64,000 nucleotides of DNA from Oceanimonas pelagia. GTDB taxonomy: Bacteria > Pseudomonadota > Gammaproteobacteria > Enterobacterales > Aeromonadaceae. This document shows, one piece after another, positions 40,383 through 50,645 of this stretch (positions within the stretch are counted from its first letter, which is position 1; each line of letters starts with the position of its first letter). The DNA is taken from contig NZ_CP118224.1 of the NCBI RefSeq assembly GCF_030849025.1, positions 1,844,001 through 1,908,000 of the forward strand. Reading direction: 5' to 3'. The notes beneath the pieces were generated by a model that saw nothing but the letters and a program-made list of their open reading frames with translations, was not told where the DNA came from and did not search any database. Position numbers and translations under genes: made by a program.

Positions 40383-41609
40383 ATGGACAATTACAGTTTC
40401 GTCGCGCGCCAGGCCATCCTCGATGTGAATGGCAACCCGCTGGGTTATGAACTGCTGTTTCGGCTTGGCCTTGAAAATCGTTTTCCCGACATTTGTGCCG
40501 AGCAGGCCACCCGCCGACTGATTGCCGAGCAATTTCTCAGTGAAAAAATCGACGATCTGGTCGGCTCCGCCATGTGCTTTGTCAACTTTCCCGAAACCTT
40601 GCTGGAAGAAGGGCTGGTGGACGGACTGAAACAGCACAACATGGTGGTTGAAATCCTTGAAAGCGCCAAACCCACCGCCCGCCTGCTGAAGCGGGTAAAA
40701 CAGCTGAGCGCCATGGGCATGAAGGTGGCGCTGGACGACCACGTGCCGGGCGAAGGCTGGCACGAATTTCTGCCCTACCTCGACTTTATCAAACTGGATC
40801 TGCGCCAGTTGTCACTGGAGCAGTGCCGTCACCTTATTGAACAATATTCCTGTTTCGGCTCGTTGCGCTTTATCGCGGAAAAGGTGGAAACCCGGGAAGA
40901 ATTCGATGCGGCACGGCAAGCGGGATTTCATTATTTTCAGGGGTATTACTTTCAGCAACCCCAGGTCATTAAACGCCGCCTGCTGACCACGGATGAAGCC
41001 ACCGCCTTTGAACTGCTGGCCGCGGTCAGCGAGCAGCACATCGACTACGATCGCCTGACCGCGCTGTTCAGCCGGGATCTGCCCCTCACCTACAACCTGC
41101 TGCGTTATGTCAACAGCCTGCACCTGGGCTACAAACGCCGCAGCATTGAAAATCTGCGCAATGCCATCGTCTACCTGGGTCAAGAGCAACTCAAGCGCTT
41201 TACCGCCATGGTGATGACTGCCTACATCAGCAAGAAGAAAAACCGCGAGCTGTATCGCCTGTCCATTGTCCGCGCGCGCTGGTGCGAGCTGCTGGCCGGG
41301 CACCTGAACAGGGACATGGCCGACGATGCCTTTATGTGCGGCCTGTTTTCACTGCTGGATGTGCTGCTGGAACGCCCGCTGGCGGACATTCTGCCCCAGT
41401 TGCCGGTGTCCGATGCCGTGCGCCAGGCCCTTGAAAGCGGCAAGGGACAGCTGGGCTTTTTGCTCGCCACCATACGCGAGCATGAGCGTGCGGACTGGAC
41501 CAGGCTGCAGCAGCGGCTCGATTTCATGGGCATGAAACCCGACATCAACGCCCAGTGCTACGAAGAGGCCGTGCGCTGGAGCAACCGCATTGCCGCTCAC
41601 CAGGAGTAG
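40383..41609 (+). CDS. EAL-HDOD signalling protein (likely enzymatically inactive EAL)
   Basis: The 408-residue protein has an N-terminal EAL-type domain (about 1-200) and a C-terminal HDOD domain (about 205-400), the YuxH/CdgJ layout. The EAL signature is replaced by YELLF and the metal-binding acidic pair appears only as ALDDH, so c-di-GMP hydrolysis is doubtful. HDOD is seen in LTALFSRDLPLTYNLLRYVNS and IVYLGQEQLKRF. Members of this group affect motility or biofilm in vibrios; the role here is unknown. ATG 40383 chosen because MDNYSFVARQAI is the family start; no strong ribosome site is seen. Confidence 0.9.
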   Translation: MDNYSFVARQAILDVNGNPLGYELLFRLGLENRFPDICAEQATRRLIAEQFLSEKIDDLVGSAMCFVNFPETLLEEGLVDGLKQHNMVVEILESAKPTARLLKRVKQLSAMGMKVALDDHVPGEGWHEFLPYLDFIKLDLRQLSLEQCRHLIEQYSCFGSLRFIAEKVETREEFDAARQAGFHYFQGYYFQQPQVIKRRLLTTDEATAFELLAAVSEQHIDYDRLTALFSRDLPLTYNLLRYVNSLHLGYKRRSIENLRNAIVYLGQEQLKRFTAMVMTAYISKKKNRELYRLSIVRARWCELLAGHLNRDMADDAFMCGLFSLLDVLLERPLADILPQLPVSDAVRQALESGKGQLGFLLATIREHERADWTRLQQRLDFMGMKPDINAQCYEEAVRWSNRIAAHQE

Positions 41610-41651
41610 CCTCCCCCCTTTCTGTCTGTTTTCAGGCTGGCGGCTCCCGAT

Positions 41652-41683
41652 GGCCCACGGCCACTCCGCGGTGACCGTGGGCC
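41652..41683. terminator. Long GC hairpin between convergent genes
   Basis: GGCCCACGG and CCGTGGGCC form a perfect 9-bp stem with further inner pairing (CAC/GTG). It sits between the convergent EAL-HDOD and nhaC genes. There is no T-run on either side, so it is only a possible terminator or RNA barrier. Confidence 0.55.
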
Positions 41684-41696
41684 GGCACCGAGGCCC

Positions 41697-43247
41697 TCAG
41701 CGCCGTCGCAGGCCCCAGAACCCCAATACCAGTGCAAAGACCAGGGCCGAAGCCGCAAAGCCCGCCAGCAGGCTGCCGGTCGCGCCCAGGGCAAGAAAAC
41801 CGGCAATGCTGACCAGCGCCATCGACAGGGCATAGGGCAGCTGGGTCATCACATGGTCAATGTGATGGCAGGAAGCGCCGGTGGACGAGAGAATGGTGGT
41901 ATCGGAAATGGGCGAGCAATGATCGCCAAACACGGCACCGGCCATGACCGCCGCCATGCCGGGCAGCAACATCTGGGCGTCGATGGCCATGGTCATGTCG
42001 GCGGCAATGGGCAACATCACGCCAAAAGTGCCCCAGCTGGTGCCGGTGGCAAAGGCCATGATGCCCGCCAGCACGAACAGAATGGCCGGCAGCACATAGA
42101 GCGGCAGATTTTGCTGCACCAGTGACGCCAGGTATTTACCGGTTTCCAGCTCCCCGATAAGCCCGGCAATAGCCCAGGCAAACAGCAGAATGTAAATGGC
42201 CGGCAGCATGCCCTTGAGCCCCACCATCAGGGTGTGCCACCAGTCACGTCCCGTGGTCCGCTCGCGCACCAGGGCCATGGCGCAGATCACCAGACCGGCC
42301 AGGCCACCGGCCACCAGGGAACGGCCCACATTGGTATTTTCCAGCGCCCCCAGCAGGCTGAACGCCTGCCCCGCCTCGCGCAGCACCAGCGCACCGGTCC
42401 ACAGCAGACCGGCCACGGTCACCAGCGTCAGGCCGCCAATGGCCAGCAGCAGATCCGATACCCGTCCGCCGGATACCTGATGATCGTGCACACCGGGCGG
42501 TGTGCCCTTGGCTTGATCAAACAGCTCGCCGTTCAACGCCCGGCTTTCATGGATTTGCATGGGCCCCAGATCCCACTTTCCGCGAATCACCAGGATCACC
42601 ATCAGCAGGGTGAAAATGGCGTAAAAGTTCATGGCGCCCATGGTCATAAAGGCCGCCAGCGGACTCTGACCGGTCAGGCCATAACCGGCCAGAATGCCGC
42701 CGATAAGCGCTATAATATAGGCTCCCCAGGAAGACACCGGCATTAATACGCAGATGGGCGCGGCGGTGGAGTCCAGCAAATAGGCCAGCTTGGCGCGGGA
42801 AATGCCAAAACGATCGGTAACCGGGCGACAAATGGTGCCTACCGACAGACTGTGAAAATAATCATCGATAAAAAATACAAACACCAGCAATCCGGTCATG
42901 GCCTTGGCCTGGCGCCGGCTCTTGATGTGTGCCTGGGCCCATTCAGCAAAGGCATGGGTGGCACCGGCCCGGCTCAGCATGCTGATAATGCAGCCCAGCA
43001 ACAACAAAAACAGCAATATATTGACGTTCCACTCATTGAGTGCGCCATCATTCCAGAACAACGAGAAGACCTTGCTCGCCACATGGGAAAAGGCGGCCAG
43101 CGGATTGAATTGCTGCAACAGCAACGCCGCCAGCACAATACCCAGCCCCAGGGAGAAGAGCACCCGGCGGGTAACAATGGCCAGCAGAATCGCCAGCAAG
43201 GGAGGTAACAAGGACCAGACACTTTGAATAAACGGATGAGCTTCCAC
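41697..43247 (-). CDS. nhaC: NhaC-family Na+/H+ antiporter
   Basis: The 516-residue protein has at least 11 hydrophobic segments and NhaC family features: FIDDYFHSLSVGTICRPVTDR, PVSSWGAYI, FATGTSWGTFGVMLPIA, VFGDHCSPISDTTILSSTGA and a following HHIDHVMTQLPYA. Related carriers may exchange organic acids or amines instead, and substrate is not certain. The start is GTG 43247, with AGGTG 6 nt upstream. Confidence 0.88.
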   Translation of the reverse strand: MEAHPFIQSVWSLLPPLLAILLAIVTRRVLFSLGLGIVLAALLLQQFNPLAAFSHVASKVFSLFWNDGALNEWNVNILLFLLLLGCIISMLSRAGATHAFAEWAQAHIKSRRQAKAMTGLLVFVFFIDDYFHSLSVGTICRPVTDRFGISRAKLAYLLDSTAAPICVLMPVSSWGAYIIALIGGILAGYGLTGQSPLAAFMTMGAMNFYAIFTLLMVILVIRGKWDLGPMQIHESRALNGELFDQAKGTPPGVHDHQVSGGRVSDLLLAIGGLTLVTVAGLLWTGALVLREAGQAFSLLGALENTNVGRSLVAGGLAGLVICAMALVRERTTGRDWWHTLMVGLKGMLPAIYILLFAWAIAGLIGELETGKYLASLVQQNLPLYVLPAILFVLAGIMAFATGTSWGTFGVMLPIAADMTMAIDAQMLLPGMAAVMAGAVFGDHCSPISDTTILSSTGASCHHIDHVMTQLPYALSMALVSIAGFLALGATGSLLAGFAASALVFALVLGFWGLRRR

Positions 43248-43852
43248 AGCGGCACCTGAATGTTGAGTTACAAAAAAACCACCAGGAGCAGGAAACCGAG
43301 CCGTCTCGTCCTATCTTTCCCAGCAGTAGCGCATCACGACCACTCGTCATGACAGTATCAGCCCTTTCGGCACTGATCCCAGCAGGGGCTTGTTGATAAA
43401 AGCCACCACTTCGGCAACGCATCCTTTCAACCGGGGTAAACGGCATCACCCTGTTCCGGCCTACTGATAAGCGCTGCACCTCTACGCAGGTAAGTTGGCG
43501 GATTTTACTGCCTTAGCAGGAAAGATCAACATAACAAACTACTTTGTTAGCATATTGTTAGCACAGATGGCGAAAATTTCTCATTTTGTGAGAAACCAGC
43601 GTTTCAGTCCGACATGGCGCCAACATTATCTGCTGACAGGGCTTACGCCAGTCATCAACGGTAATATATTTAATATGATTCTCAGCCAGGGAATATCCTT
43701 GCATTTTGCAATGAATATAAAACTCATTTTGACATAATCAAAGTCCACTTTGGTTTAAAGGGGAATGAAGAAATCAATTTACTTGCAACCATGCAACTCT
43801 GACTGTAAATTTAAACCATTAAAACGATTACAAAGATACCAAGGTGAACAAG
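43248..43852. other. 605-bp intergenic region upstream of hns-like gene
   Basis: Between the divergent nhaC and hns genes. The hns-proximal half is AT-rich. It contains the inverted repeat TTTCTCA-TTTTG-TGAGAAA (43577-43595) and a possible -35 box TTGACA at 43729. CAAAG-TCCA-CTTTG follows near 43738. I see no credible coding region; an 80-codon frame at 43495-43737 has no ribosome site or family likeness. Confidence 0.6.
43577..43595. repeat. Inverted repeat TTTCTCA-N5-TGAGAAA upstream of hns
   Basis: Perfect 7-bp arms in the AT-rich hns upstream region; a possible operator or curved-DNA site. Confidence 0.5.
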
Positions 43853-44260
43853 ATGACCGATTTTCTGAAAACCCTGCTCAATATTCGCAGCCTGCGCGCC
43901 GCTGCCCGCGAACTGACCATGGAACAACTGGAAGAAGCCCTGAGCAAACTGACCATGGTGGTAGAAGAACGCCGCGAATCCGAAGCCGAAGAGCGCGCCA
44001 AGGCGGAAGAAAAAGAACGCAAGCTGAAAGAATACGCCAATATGCTGGCCGCCGATGGCATTGATATCAGCGAACTGGCCGAAGTGGTTGAGCCCAGCAA
44101 GAAAGCCTCGGCACCGCGCAGCAAGCGCCCGCCCAAATACGCCTACACCGACGAAAACGGCGAATATAAAACCTGGACCGGCCAGGGCCGTCAGCCTGCA
44201 GTGATCAAAAAAGCCATTGAAAATGGCGGCTCACTCGAGCAATTCCTGATCAACAAGTAA
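43853..44260 (+). CDS. hns: H-NS family nucleoid protein
   Basis: The 135-residue protein has the H-NS plan: N-terminal helical oligomerisation region (about 1-65, rich in Glu/Lys/Arg), a linker, and a C-terminal DNA-binding domain with TWTGQGRQPAVIKKAI near residue 105. ATG 43853 is preceded by AAGGTG with 6 nt spacing; the frame starts three codons earlier at GTG. It silences AT-rich DNA and could act on the AT-rich polysaccharide block at 4034-9211, which is an inference. Confidence 0.95.
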   Translation: MTDFLKTLLNIRSLRAAARELTMEQLEEALSKLTMVVEERRESEAEERAKAEEKERKLKEYANMLAADGIDISELAEVVEPSKKASAPRSKRPPKYAYTDENGEYKTWTGQGRQPAVIKKAIENGGSLEQFLINK

Positions 44261-44276
44261 CCGTCAGCGGTTATCA

Positions 44277-44307
44277 AAACGGGGCCCCTGAGGCCCCGTT
44301 TTTTTAT
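44277..44307 (+). terminator. Terminator of hns
   Basis: CGGGGCC-CCTGA-GGCCCCG followed by seven T's. Confidence 0.94.
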
Positions 44308-44413
44308 TGCTTTTAACGCCTTGTACTTCTATTGCGGCAATAGATGACGTACAGGCATTTACCATACCATGCCGGTCAACCCTGGTTTCCGTGCCCATCG
44401 GTCCCTGCGCTTC

Positions 44414-44650
44414 TCAGGAGGTCAACAGCCCGTAAAGCGCCAGATCCAGGCCATTGTGCTTCAGCTCATACACCAGCGCCAGCTCGGCGCCCAGCGCGCC
44501 CTCGGGCCAGCCCCGGCGCTCCATCCAGCACAGATAGGCCAGGGGCAGCCGCAACAGCGGCTGGCCCCGGTATTTGCCGTAAGGCATGGGTCTGCGAATA
44601 ATGCGCAGCAGCCCGGCCCTGTCCAGGCCGGGCGGCAGAGGCTCAGCCAT
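44414..44650 (-). CDS. DUF3820 family protein
   Basis: The 78-residue protein has [19 protein letters not shown] and the C-terminal [14 protein letters not shown], the signature of DUF3820 (annotated in places as a putative quorum-sensing-regulated factor; function not established). Start ATG 44650 overlaps the pyrF stop by 8 nt, so it is read from the pyrF transcript. The frame is open further upstream inside pyrF but without likeness. Confidence 0.85.
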   Translation of the reverse strand: MAEPLPPGLDRAGLLRIIRRPMPYGKYRGQPLLRLPLAYLCWMERRGWPEGALGAELALVYELKHNGLDLALYGLLTS

Positions 44651-45356
44651 GCAGGCCGGCATTGATGGCCGCCAGCGCGGCGGCGGGATCGGCGGCCTGA
44701 GTGATGGGACGGCCAATAACCAGGTAGTCGCTGCCGGCCTTGAGAGCCAGCTCGGGCGTCATGATACGACGCTGATCACCGGCATCGCTGCCCGCCGGCC
44801 GAATGCCCGGGGTGACCAGTTTAAAGTCCGGGCCCAGCTCGCTTTTCAGCAGGCTGGCTTCCTGGGCGGAACATACCACGCCGTCGAGGCCGGCAGCTTG
44901 AGTGAGCCGGGCCAGCGCCAGCACCTGCTCGGCCGGGGAGCGCAGCACGCCGGTCTGGTTCAGTTCGTCGGCGGTCATGCTGGTCAGCACGGTCACCGCA
45001 ATCAGCAGCGGCGCCTTGTCGCCATAGGGCGCCAGCGCGGCTTTGGCCGCTTCCATCATGCGGCTGCCACCGGAGGCATGCACGTTCACCATCCATACCC
45101 CCAGCTCGGCGGCGGCGGCCACGGCCTTGGCAACCGTGTTGGGAATGTCGTGAAACTTGAGATCCAGAAAGACATCAAAGCCGCGAGCTACCAAGTCCCG
45201 TACAAAGTCGGGGCCAAACAGGGTAAACATTTCCTTGCCTACCTTGAGCCGGCACTGGGCCGGATCCAGCCGGGCTACCAGGGCCTTGGCCTGCTGCTCA
45301 TCGGCAAAGTCAAGGGCGATCAGTACCTTGGGATCGCTGTGGTGTGATGTTTGCAT
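44643..45356 (-). CDS. pyrF: Orotidine 5'-phosphate decarboxylase
   Basis: The 237-residue TIM-barrel enzyme makes UMP from OMP in pyrimidine synthesis. It has [10 protein letters not shown] at the N-terminus, the catalytic [11 protein letters not shown] (Lys and Asp) near residue 67, NVHASGG and the phosphate loop TPGIRPAG plus VIGRPITQA. Length and order after lapB match other Gammaproteobacteria. Confidence 0.97.
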   Translation of the reverse strand: MQTSHHSDPKVLIALDFADEQQAKALVARLDPAQCRLKVGKEMFTLFGPDFVRDLVARGFDVFLDLKFHDIPNTVAKAVAAAAELGVWMVNVHASGGSRMMEAAKAALAPYGDKAPLLIAVTVLTSMTADELNQTGVLRSPAEQVLALARLTQAAGLDGVVCSAQEASLLKSELGPDFKLVTPGIRPAGSDAGDQRRIMTPELALKAGSDYLVIGRPITQAADPAAALAAINAGLHG

Positions 45357-45375
45357 GAGTTACCTTTTCTTTTTT

Positions 45376-45447
45376 GTGAGGGGTGAGGAGTCAGTGGTGA
45401 GGAGAAAAAACCGGTGTTTCTCTCCCCTCACTCCTCACGCTTCACCC
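45376..45447. repeat. Imperfect inverted repeat between lapB and pyrF
   Basis: A GAGGGGTGAGGAGT-type left arm faces an ACTCCTCACGCTTCACCCC-type right arm across about 38 nt. It fills most of the 100-nt gap between the two genes and could fold into a large imperfect hairpin that reduces read-through into pyrF. Confidence 0.6.
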
Positions 45448-45457
45448 CTGTCGTAAT

Positions 45458-46627
45458 TTATTCGCCGTCGAGGCCGCGCACCGGCTTGATGGTGCCCCAC
45501 TGCTTGCAGGACGGACACTGCCAGAACAGGCTGCGGGCCGAAAACCCGCACTGACCACAGCGATGACTGGGCTTGGCCTTGATCTGCTCGGCCACCAGGG
45601 CTTTCAGCATCTCCAGGCTGGCCCGGGCCCTGCCCTGCTCGGCATTGGCGGCATGGTAGGACATCAGCCGGTAAAAGCCCTTCATGGTGGGGTAGCGCTG
45701 CAACTGCGCCAGCACCAGTTGCTCGGCACTGACCTGACCTTCCCGCTCGGCCACCCGGTCTGCCAGCATCAGCACGGCGCTGGCGCCGCAGTCTGCCGCT
45801 ACCCACTGCTCCAGCAGGACGGTAAAAGCCTCGTCCTGACCCAACTGATGATAACAGTGCTGCAGACTGGCCAGCACCTCACTGGCAAAGCCCGCGTCCT
45901 GCTCCATGACCTGCTGCAGGCAGGCTGCGGCCTGGCTCCACTGCCCCGCCGCCATGTAAATGGCTCCCAGCCGCATATTGGCGCGCACGCAGCCGGGATC
46001 GGCCCTGAGTGCCTTTTTCAGATCACTGATGGCGCCCCTGCTGTCCTGACGCTGCCATTTCTGCTCGGCCAGCTCACAGTAGAAGTGGCCCATGGGCACC
46101 AGCGCCTTGCTGCCCAGGCGCTTCTTCAGCCGCGCGGCCACGGCAATGGCCTGCTCCCAGTCACGCAGTTGCTGATAAAGGGTCATCAGCAGTTCCAGGG
46201 CATCCTGCTCGTAATCGGGATCGTCTTTCAGCTCATTCAGGATCTGCTCGGCCCGATCCAACAGGCCGGCGGCAAAAAAGTCCCGGGCCAGCTCCAGCAT
46301 GGCCAGATGACGTTGCTCCAGCGAGAGGCTGGGCCGGGCGATGAGGTTCTGGTGAATGCGAATGGCCCTGTCTACCTCGCCACGGGTGCGGAACAGGTTG
46401 CCCAGGGCCAGGTGGGTTTCTATGGTTTCGCTGTCGACCTGCAATAACTCAATAAACAGGTCGACCGCCTTGTCGGGCTCATCGGAAAGCAAAAAATTCA
46501 ACCCGGCAACATATTGCCGGGAGAATTGACTGGATTGTTTCTGCGCGTCCTGACGAACTCCCCTGCGACCCATATACCAGCCATAGGCCGCCGCCACCGG
46601 AAGCAGCAGAAACAGCAATTCCAGCAT
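45458..46627 (-). CDS. lapB: LPS assembly protein LapB (YciM)
   Basis: This 389-residue inner-membrane-anchored protein has an N-terminal membrane helix (about 1-19), TPR repeats from about residue 40 to 330, and a C-terminal rubredoxin-like metal site with two CXXC pairs (CGQCGF and CPSCKQW). LapB controls LpxC turnover and so LPS synthesis. It is 8 nt after lapA. Confidence 0.96.
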   Translation of the reverse strand: MLELLFLLLPVAAAYGWYMGRRGVRQDAQKQSSQFSRQYVAGLNFLLSDEPDKAVDLFIELLQVDSETIETHLALGNLFRTRGEVDRAIRIHQNLIARPSLSLEQRHLAMLELARDFFAAGLLDRAEQILNELKDDPDYEQDALELLMTLYQQLRDWEQAIAVAARLKKRLGSKALVPMGHFYCELAEQKWQRQDSRGAISDLKKALRADPGCVRANMRLGAIYMAAGQWSQAAACLQQVMEQDAGFASEVLASLQHCYHQLGQDEAFTVLLEQWVAADCGASAVLMLADRVAEREGQVSAEQLVLAQLQRYPTMKGFYRLMSYHAANAEQGRARASLEMLKALVAEQIKAKPSHRCGQCGFSARSLFWQCPSCKQWGTIKPVRGLDGE

Positions 46628-46635
46628 GAAGTTCG

Positions 46636-46923
46636 TCAGTCCTTAACCGGCAGCGCCCTGAGCTCTTCCAGTTCTTTTTGCTGACGCTCCACCTTTTTAT
46701 TCAGTCCCTTGTTGGTCATTTTAAGGCGCAGCATCACCAGGCCGAACACCAGCCAGCCAATCAGAAAACCGGCCACAAATACCACCGCCAGCAGGGAAGA
46801 AAGGCGATAGTCGCCCTGGGCCAGCAAATAGTTAACGTGCACCAGCTGGTCGTTCTGGGAGCCCAGCGTCAGGCCCACCGCAAAAAGGATCGCCAGAATT
46901 ATCAGGCCAAAAATTATTTTCAC
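46636..46923 (-). CDS. lapA: LPS assembly protein LapA
   Basis: The 95-residue protein has two membrane helices (about 1-20 and 42-65) with a short loop (SQNDQLVHVNYLLAQGDY), then a charged coiled tail, matching LapA (YciS). It partners with LapB, which follows it. Confidence 0.93.
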   Translation of the reverse strand: MKIIFGLIILAILFAVGLTLGSQNDQLVHVNYLLAQGDYRLSSLLAVVFVAGFLIGWLVFGLVMLRLKMTNKGLNKKVERQQKELEELRALPVKD

Positions 46924-47013
46924 CTTACCCTCTCAACATCCTGATTTTAGAGTGATTGGCATTATCCCGAAAAAGCCCGGGCGGCGCCAGCGCAGCCACC
47001 GGGAAAAGTGAGC

Positions 47014-47295
47014 TCAAGCCGGGTTTACCCGCTCGCGCAATTCCTTGCCCGGTTTGAAGTGGGGCACGTATTTGCCGTTAAGCTCCACCTTTTCGCCGGT
47101 CTTGGGATTGCGACCCAGGCGGGGAGCGCGGTAATGCAGCGAGAAACTGCCAAAACCGCGAATTTCAATGCGATCCCCCGATTGCAGGGTGGATGCCATT
47201 TGCTCCAGAATTTCCTTGATGGCGTTTTCCACTTCCTTGGCGGAAAGGTGAGCATACTGCTCGGCCAGTCGTTCAATCAGGTCGGATTTTGTCAT
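47014..47295 (-). CDS. ihfB: Integration host factor beta subunit
   Basis: This 93-residue HU/IHF family protein starts [13 protein letters not shown], with the DNA-bending arm [22 protein letters not shown] and the [14 protein letters not shown] tail. It pairs with IhfA to bend DNA. Order rpsA-ihfB-lapA-lapB is the conserved one. Confidence 0.97.
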   Translation of the reverse strand: MTKSDLIERLAEQYAHLSAKEVENAIKEILEQMASTLQSGDRIEIRGFGSFSLHYRAPRLGRNPKTGEKVELNGKYVPHFKPGKELRERVNPA

Positions 47296-47312
47296 GATTC
47301 AGTCTCCGGAAC

Positions 47313-47342
47313 ACAAAACAAAAAGGGGCCATGAAGGCCCCT
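47313..47342 (-). terminator. Terminator between rpsA and ihfB
   Basis: On the minus strand GGGGCC-TTCAT-GGCCCC then TTTTTGTTTTG, 20 nt after the rpsA stop. Confidence 0.9.
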
Positions 47343-47361
47343 TGTTTCAATACGGTCAGGC

Positions 47362-49032
47362 TTATTCGCCTTTCGCCGCCTTGAATGCTTCTGCCATGGC
47401 ACTCAGACCAACTTCATCTTGCTGCTGGTTCAGGGTGTCGATGGCGGCCTTCTCTTCAGCTTCGTCCTTCGCACGGATGGACAGGCTGACGGTGCGGTTC
47501 TTGCGATCGATGCCCATGAAGCGAGCTTCCACTTCTTCACCGGCGCTCAGCACGGTGGAGGCGTCTTCGATGCGGTCGCGGGAGATGTCGGCAACGCGGA
47601 TGTAACCTTCCACGCCTTCTTCCAGCTCAACCACGGCACCCTTGGCGTCAACAGCGGTGATGGTACCCTTAACGATAGCACCTTTCTTGTTGTCAGACAG
47701 GTACTTATTGAAAGGATCTTCATCGATCTGCTTCACGCCCAGGCTGATGCGCTCGCGCTCCGGATCGACCTGCAGCACCACGGCTTCGATTTCGTCGCCC
47801 TTCTTGAAATCACGAACGGCTTCGTCACCGTTGGCGTTCCAGGAGATGTCGGACAGGTGTACCAGACCGTCGATGCCGCCTTCCAGACCGATGAAGATAC
47901 CGAAGTCGGTGATGGACTTGATCTTGCCGGATACGCGGTCACCCTTGTTGTGGGTTTCGGCGAACAGCTGCCACGGGTTGGATTTGCACTGCTTCAGACC
48001 CAGGGAGATACGACGACGCTCTTCGTCGATGTCCAGCACCATCACATCCACGTTGTCGCCCACGGAAACAACCTTGGACGGGTGAATGTTCTTGTTGGTC
48101 CAGTCCATTTCGGACACGTGTACCAGGCCTTCAACGCCTTCTTCGATTTCAACGAAGCAGCCGTAGTCGGTCAGGTTGGTTACACGGCCGGCCAGACGGG
48201 TGCCTTCCGGGTAACGGTTGGCGATATCTACCCACGGATCTTCGCCCAGCTGCTTCAGACCCAGAGACACACGGGTGCGCTCGCGGTCGAACTTCAGCAC
48301 TTTCACGTTGATTTCGTCGCCAACGTTCACGATCTCGGACGGATGCTTGACGCGCTTCCAGGCCATGTCGGTGATGTGCAGCAGGCCGTCTACGCCACCC
48401 AGATCCACGAAGGCACCGTAGTCGGTCAGGTTCTTGACGATACCCTTGACTTCCTGGCCTTCCTGCAGGTTTTCCAGCAGCTGCTCGCGCTCGGCGCTGT
48501 TTTCGGTTTCGATCACGGCACGACGGGAAACCACAACGTTGTTGCGCTTCTGGTCCAGCTTGATGACCTTGAACTCAAGCTCTTTGCCTTCCAGGTGAGT
48601 GGTGTCGCGAACCGGACGCACGTCTACCAGGGAGCCCGGCAGGAAGGCGCGGATGCTGTTCACTTCCACGGTGAAGCCACCCTTGACCTTGCCGTTGATC
48701 ACGCCGGTCACGGTTTCTTGATCTTCGTAGGCTTTTTCCAGCTGCAGCCAGGCTTCGTGGCGCTTGGCTTTCTCACGGGACAGCTGAGTCTCGCCGAAAC
48801 CGTCTTCCACGGCATCCAGCGCTACGTCTACTTCGTCGCCAACGCTGATTTCCAGCTCGCCCTGGGCGTTCTTGAACTGCTCGGCGGGAATGGCAGACTC
48901 GGACTTCAGGCCGGCGTCAACCAGCACGATGCCGTTTTCAATGGCAACAACGGTGCCCTTGACGATGGAGCCCGGACGGGTTTCGAGTTCTTTCAGAGAC
49001 TCTTCAAAGAGTTGAGCAAAAGATTCAGTCAT
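47362..49032 (-). CDS. rpsA: 30S ribosomal protein S1
   Basis: The 556-residue protein has six S1 RNA-binding repeats, visible as recurring G.V..I...G.FV.L....GL.H.SD units, and starts [14 protein letters not shown]. It helps mRNA docking on the ribosome. Length equals E. coli S1 (557). An open frame extends 14 codons upstream without likeness. Confidence 0.98.
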   Translation of the reverse strand: MTESFAQLFEESLKELETRPGSIVKGTVVAIENGIVLVDAGLKSESAIPAEQFKNAQGELEISVGDEVDVALDAVEDGFGETQLSREKAKRHEAWLQLEKAYEDQETVTGVINGKVKGGFTVEVNSIRAFLPGSLVDVRPVRDTTHLEGKELEFKVIKLDQKRNNVVVSRRAVIETENSAEREQLLENLQEGQEVKGIVKNLTDYGAFVDLGGVDGLLHITDMAWKRVKHPSEIVNVGDEINVKVLKFDRERTRVSLGLKQLGEDPWVDIANRYPEGTRLAGRVTNLTDYGCFVEIEEGVEGLVHVSEMDWTNKNIHPSKVVSVGDNVDVMVLDIDEERRRISLGLKQCKSNPWQLFAETHNKGDRVSGKIKSITDFGIFIGLEGGIDGLVHLSDISWNANGDEAVRDFKKGDEIEAVVLQVDPERERISLGVKQIDEDPFNKYLSDNKKGAIVKGTITAVDAKGAVVELEEGVEGYIRVADISRDRIEDASTVLSAGEEVEARFMGIDRKNRTVSLSIRAKDEAEEKAAIDTLNQQQDEVGLSAMAEAFKAAKGE

Positions 49033-49140
49033 GTTTAATGAATACACTGTTAAAGTTGAACATCCACGGGGCATTCCGGCGCGCGTGGGGTGACTAACAC
49101 ATTCCGCCCTTCTTCCCTGAGGGCGGCATTGCCAAATGGC

Positions 49141-49821
49141 TTAACGGCCAAGTTTAACCTTAGTATGACTCAGCACCCTGTCCAGCACCTGGGTGATGGT
49201 CAGTTCGGTGGAGTCGATCACCAGAGCGTCGTCGGCTGCCTTGAGCGGCGCCACGGCCCGGTTACGGTCGCGGTCGTCGCGTTCCTGTATTTCGCTTAAA
49301 AGGCGGTCAAAGCTAACATCAAAGCCCTTGTCTTGCAACTGCTTGAGGCGCCGGCGGGCCCGCTCCTCGGCACTGGCGTCGAGAAAGATTTTGACCTCGG
49401 CGTCGGGGAATACCACTGTGCCCATGTCGCGGCCGTCGGCAATCAGCCCCGGCCTGGCCCGAAAGGCGCGCTGGCGGCGCAGCAGTGCCTCACGCACACG
49501 GGGAAACGCCGCAACCTTGCTGGCGGCATCGGCCACTTGCTGAGTACGAATGTCGCGGGAGACGTCTTCGCCTTCCAGGATCACACGGATTTCTCCGCTT
49601 GCTGTCGGAAACTGCACGTCCAGGTGCGCTGCCAGAGGCATCAGCCCCGCTTCGTCATTGAGATCCACGTTGTGGTGCAGGGCGGCCAGCGCCAGCACCC
49701 GGTAGATGGCGCCGGAGTCGAGCAGGTGCCACTCCAGTTGCTCTGCCAGCAGCTGGCAGAGGGTGCCCTTGCCGGCACCGCCCGGGCCATCCACGGTAAT
49801 GACGGGAGCTTGTTCAGACAT
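49141..49821 (-). CDS. cmk: Cytidylate kinase
   Basis: The 226-residue P-loop kinase (GPGGAGKGT at residues 12-20) phosphorylates CMP and dCMP. Other motifs are [24 protein letters not shown] and [13 protein letters not shown]. It lies 108 nt upstream of rpsA, as usual in the group; a CCGCCCT/AGGGCGG hairpin lies between them at 49104-49126. Confidence 0.97.
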   Translation of the reverse strand: MSEQAPVITVDGPGGAGKGTLCQLLAEQLEWHLLDSGAIYRVLALAALHHNVDLNDEAGLMPLAAHLDVQFPTASGEIRVILEGEDVSRDIRTQQVADAASKVAAFPRVREALLRRQRAFRARPGLIADGRDMGTVVFPDAEVKIFLDASAEERARRRLKQLQDKGFDVSFDRLLSEIQERDDRDRNRAVAPLKAADDALVIDSTELTITQVLDRVLSHTKVKLGR

Positions 49822-49927
49822 ACATCCTCCAGTTGGTCATGAGTTCGGGCACCGCCCGAGAGCGGGTGCCGCGCGGGCGGCATTATAACCAAGTTGCTTG
49901 ACAAAGACAGGCATTACAAACAATTAA

Positions 49928-49947
49928 CAATCGCCACAGGGCGATTG
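49928..49947. repeat. Hairpin CAATCGCC-ACAG-GGCGATTG upstream of ribA
   Basis: Perfect 8-bp stem between divergent cmk and ribA, about 80 nt before the ribA start. It has no T-run; a regulatory or leader role is possible. No FMN riboswitch pattern was recognised here. Confidence 0.5.
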
Positions 49948-50023
49948 AGCCTATACCTGCCGGCCCATCCGCTTTACAATAACCGCCATTTTTTATCGAT
50001 GAATTGACTCTAAGAGGAACGCC

Positions 50024-50623
50024 ATGAGCAGTGTTACCCGAATGGCAAACTCCAAACTGCCCACTCCCTGGGGCACCTTTACCCTGGTCGGGTTTGAAGA
50101 AAAGGGCACCGGCAAGGATCATGCCGCCCTGGTGATGGGGAATGTCGACAGCGGCGAACCGGTGCTGGCGCGCATTCATTCCGAGTGCCTGACCGGTGAT
50201 GCCCTGTTCAGCCTGCGCTGCGATTGTGGCTTTCAGTTACAGGCGGCGCTGGAGCGCATCGCCAGGGAAGGCCGGGGCGTGCTGCTGTATGTGCGTCAGG
50301 AAGGCCGCGGCATCGGTCTGCTGAACAAGATCCACGCCTATCACCTGCAGGATCAGGGCAAGGACACGGTAGAAGCCAACGTCGAGCTGGGCTTTGCCGC
50401 CGACATGCGCGACTACACCATCTGTGCCGACATGCTGCACAGCCTGGGCGTAAGCGCGCTCAGGCTGATGACCAACAATCCGCGCAAGGTCAAGGCGATG
50501 GAAAACTTTGGCATCAGGGTGAGCGAACGCCTGCCGCTGCAGGAAGGGCGCAACCCCTTCAACGAGCATTACCTCGACACCAAGGCCGGCAAGCTGGGCC
50601 ATATGCTGAAAGAGCAGGACTGA
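50024..50623 (+). CDS. ribA: GTP cyclohydrolase II
   Basis: The 199-residue enzyme opens the GTP ring for riboflavin synthesis. The zinc site cysteines are in [18 protein letters not shown] (near residues 53-70), and [17 protein letters not shown] and LMTNNPRK follow. AAGAGGAA lies 7 nt before the ATG. Confidence 0.97.
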   Translation: MSSVTRMANSKLPTPWGTFTLVGFEEKGTGKDHAALVMGNVDSGEPVLARIHSECLTGDALFSLRCDCGFQLQAALERIAREGRGVLLYVRQEGRGIGLLNKIHAYHLQDQGKDTVEANVELGFAADMRDYTICADMLHSLGVSALRLMTNNPRKVKAMENFGIRVSERLPLQEGRNPFNEHYLDTKAGKLGHMLKEQD

Positions 50624-50645
50624 CTTCCCGCCCTCAATAAACAAT

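Noticed and set aside
43495-43737. 80-codon open frame upstream of hns
   Set aside because: TTG start, no ribosome site, no family-like motif, and it overlaps an inverted repeat and AT-rich regulatory sequence.
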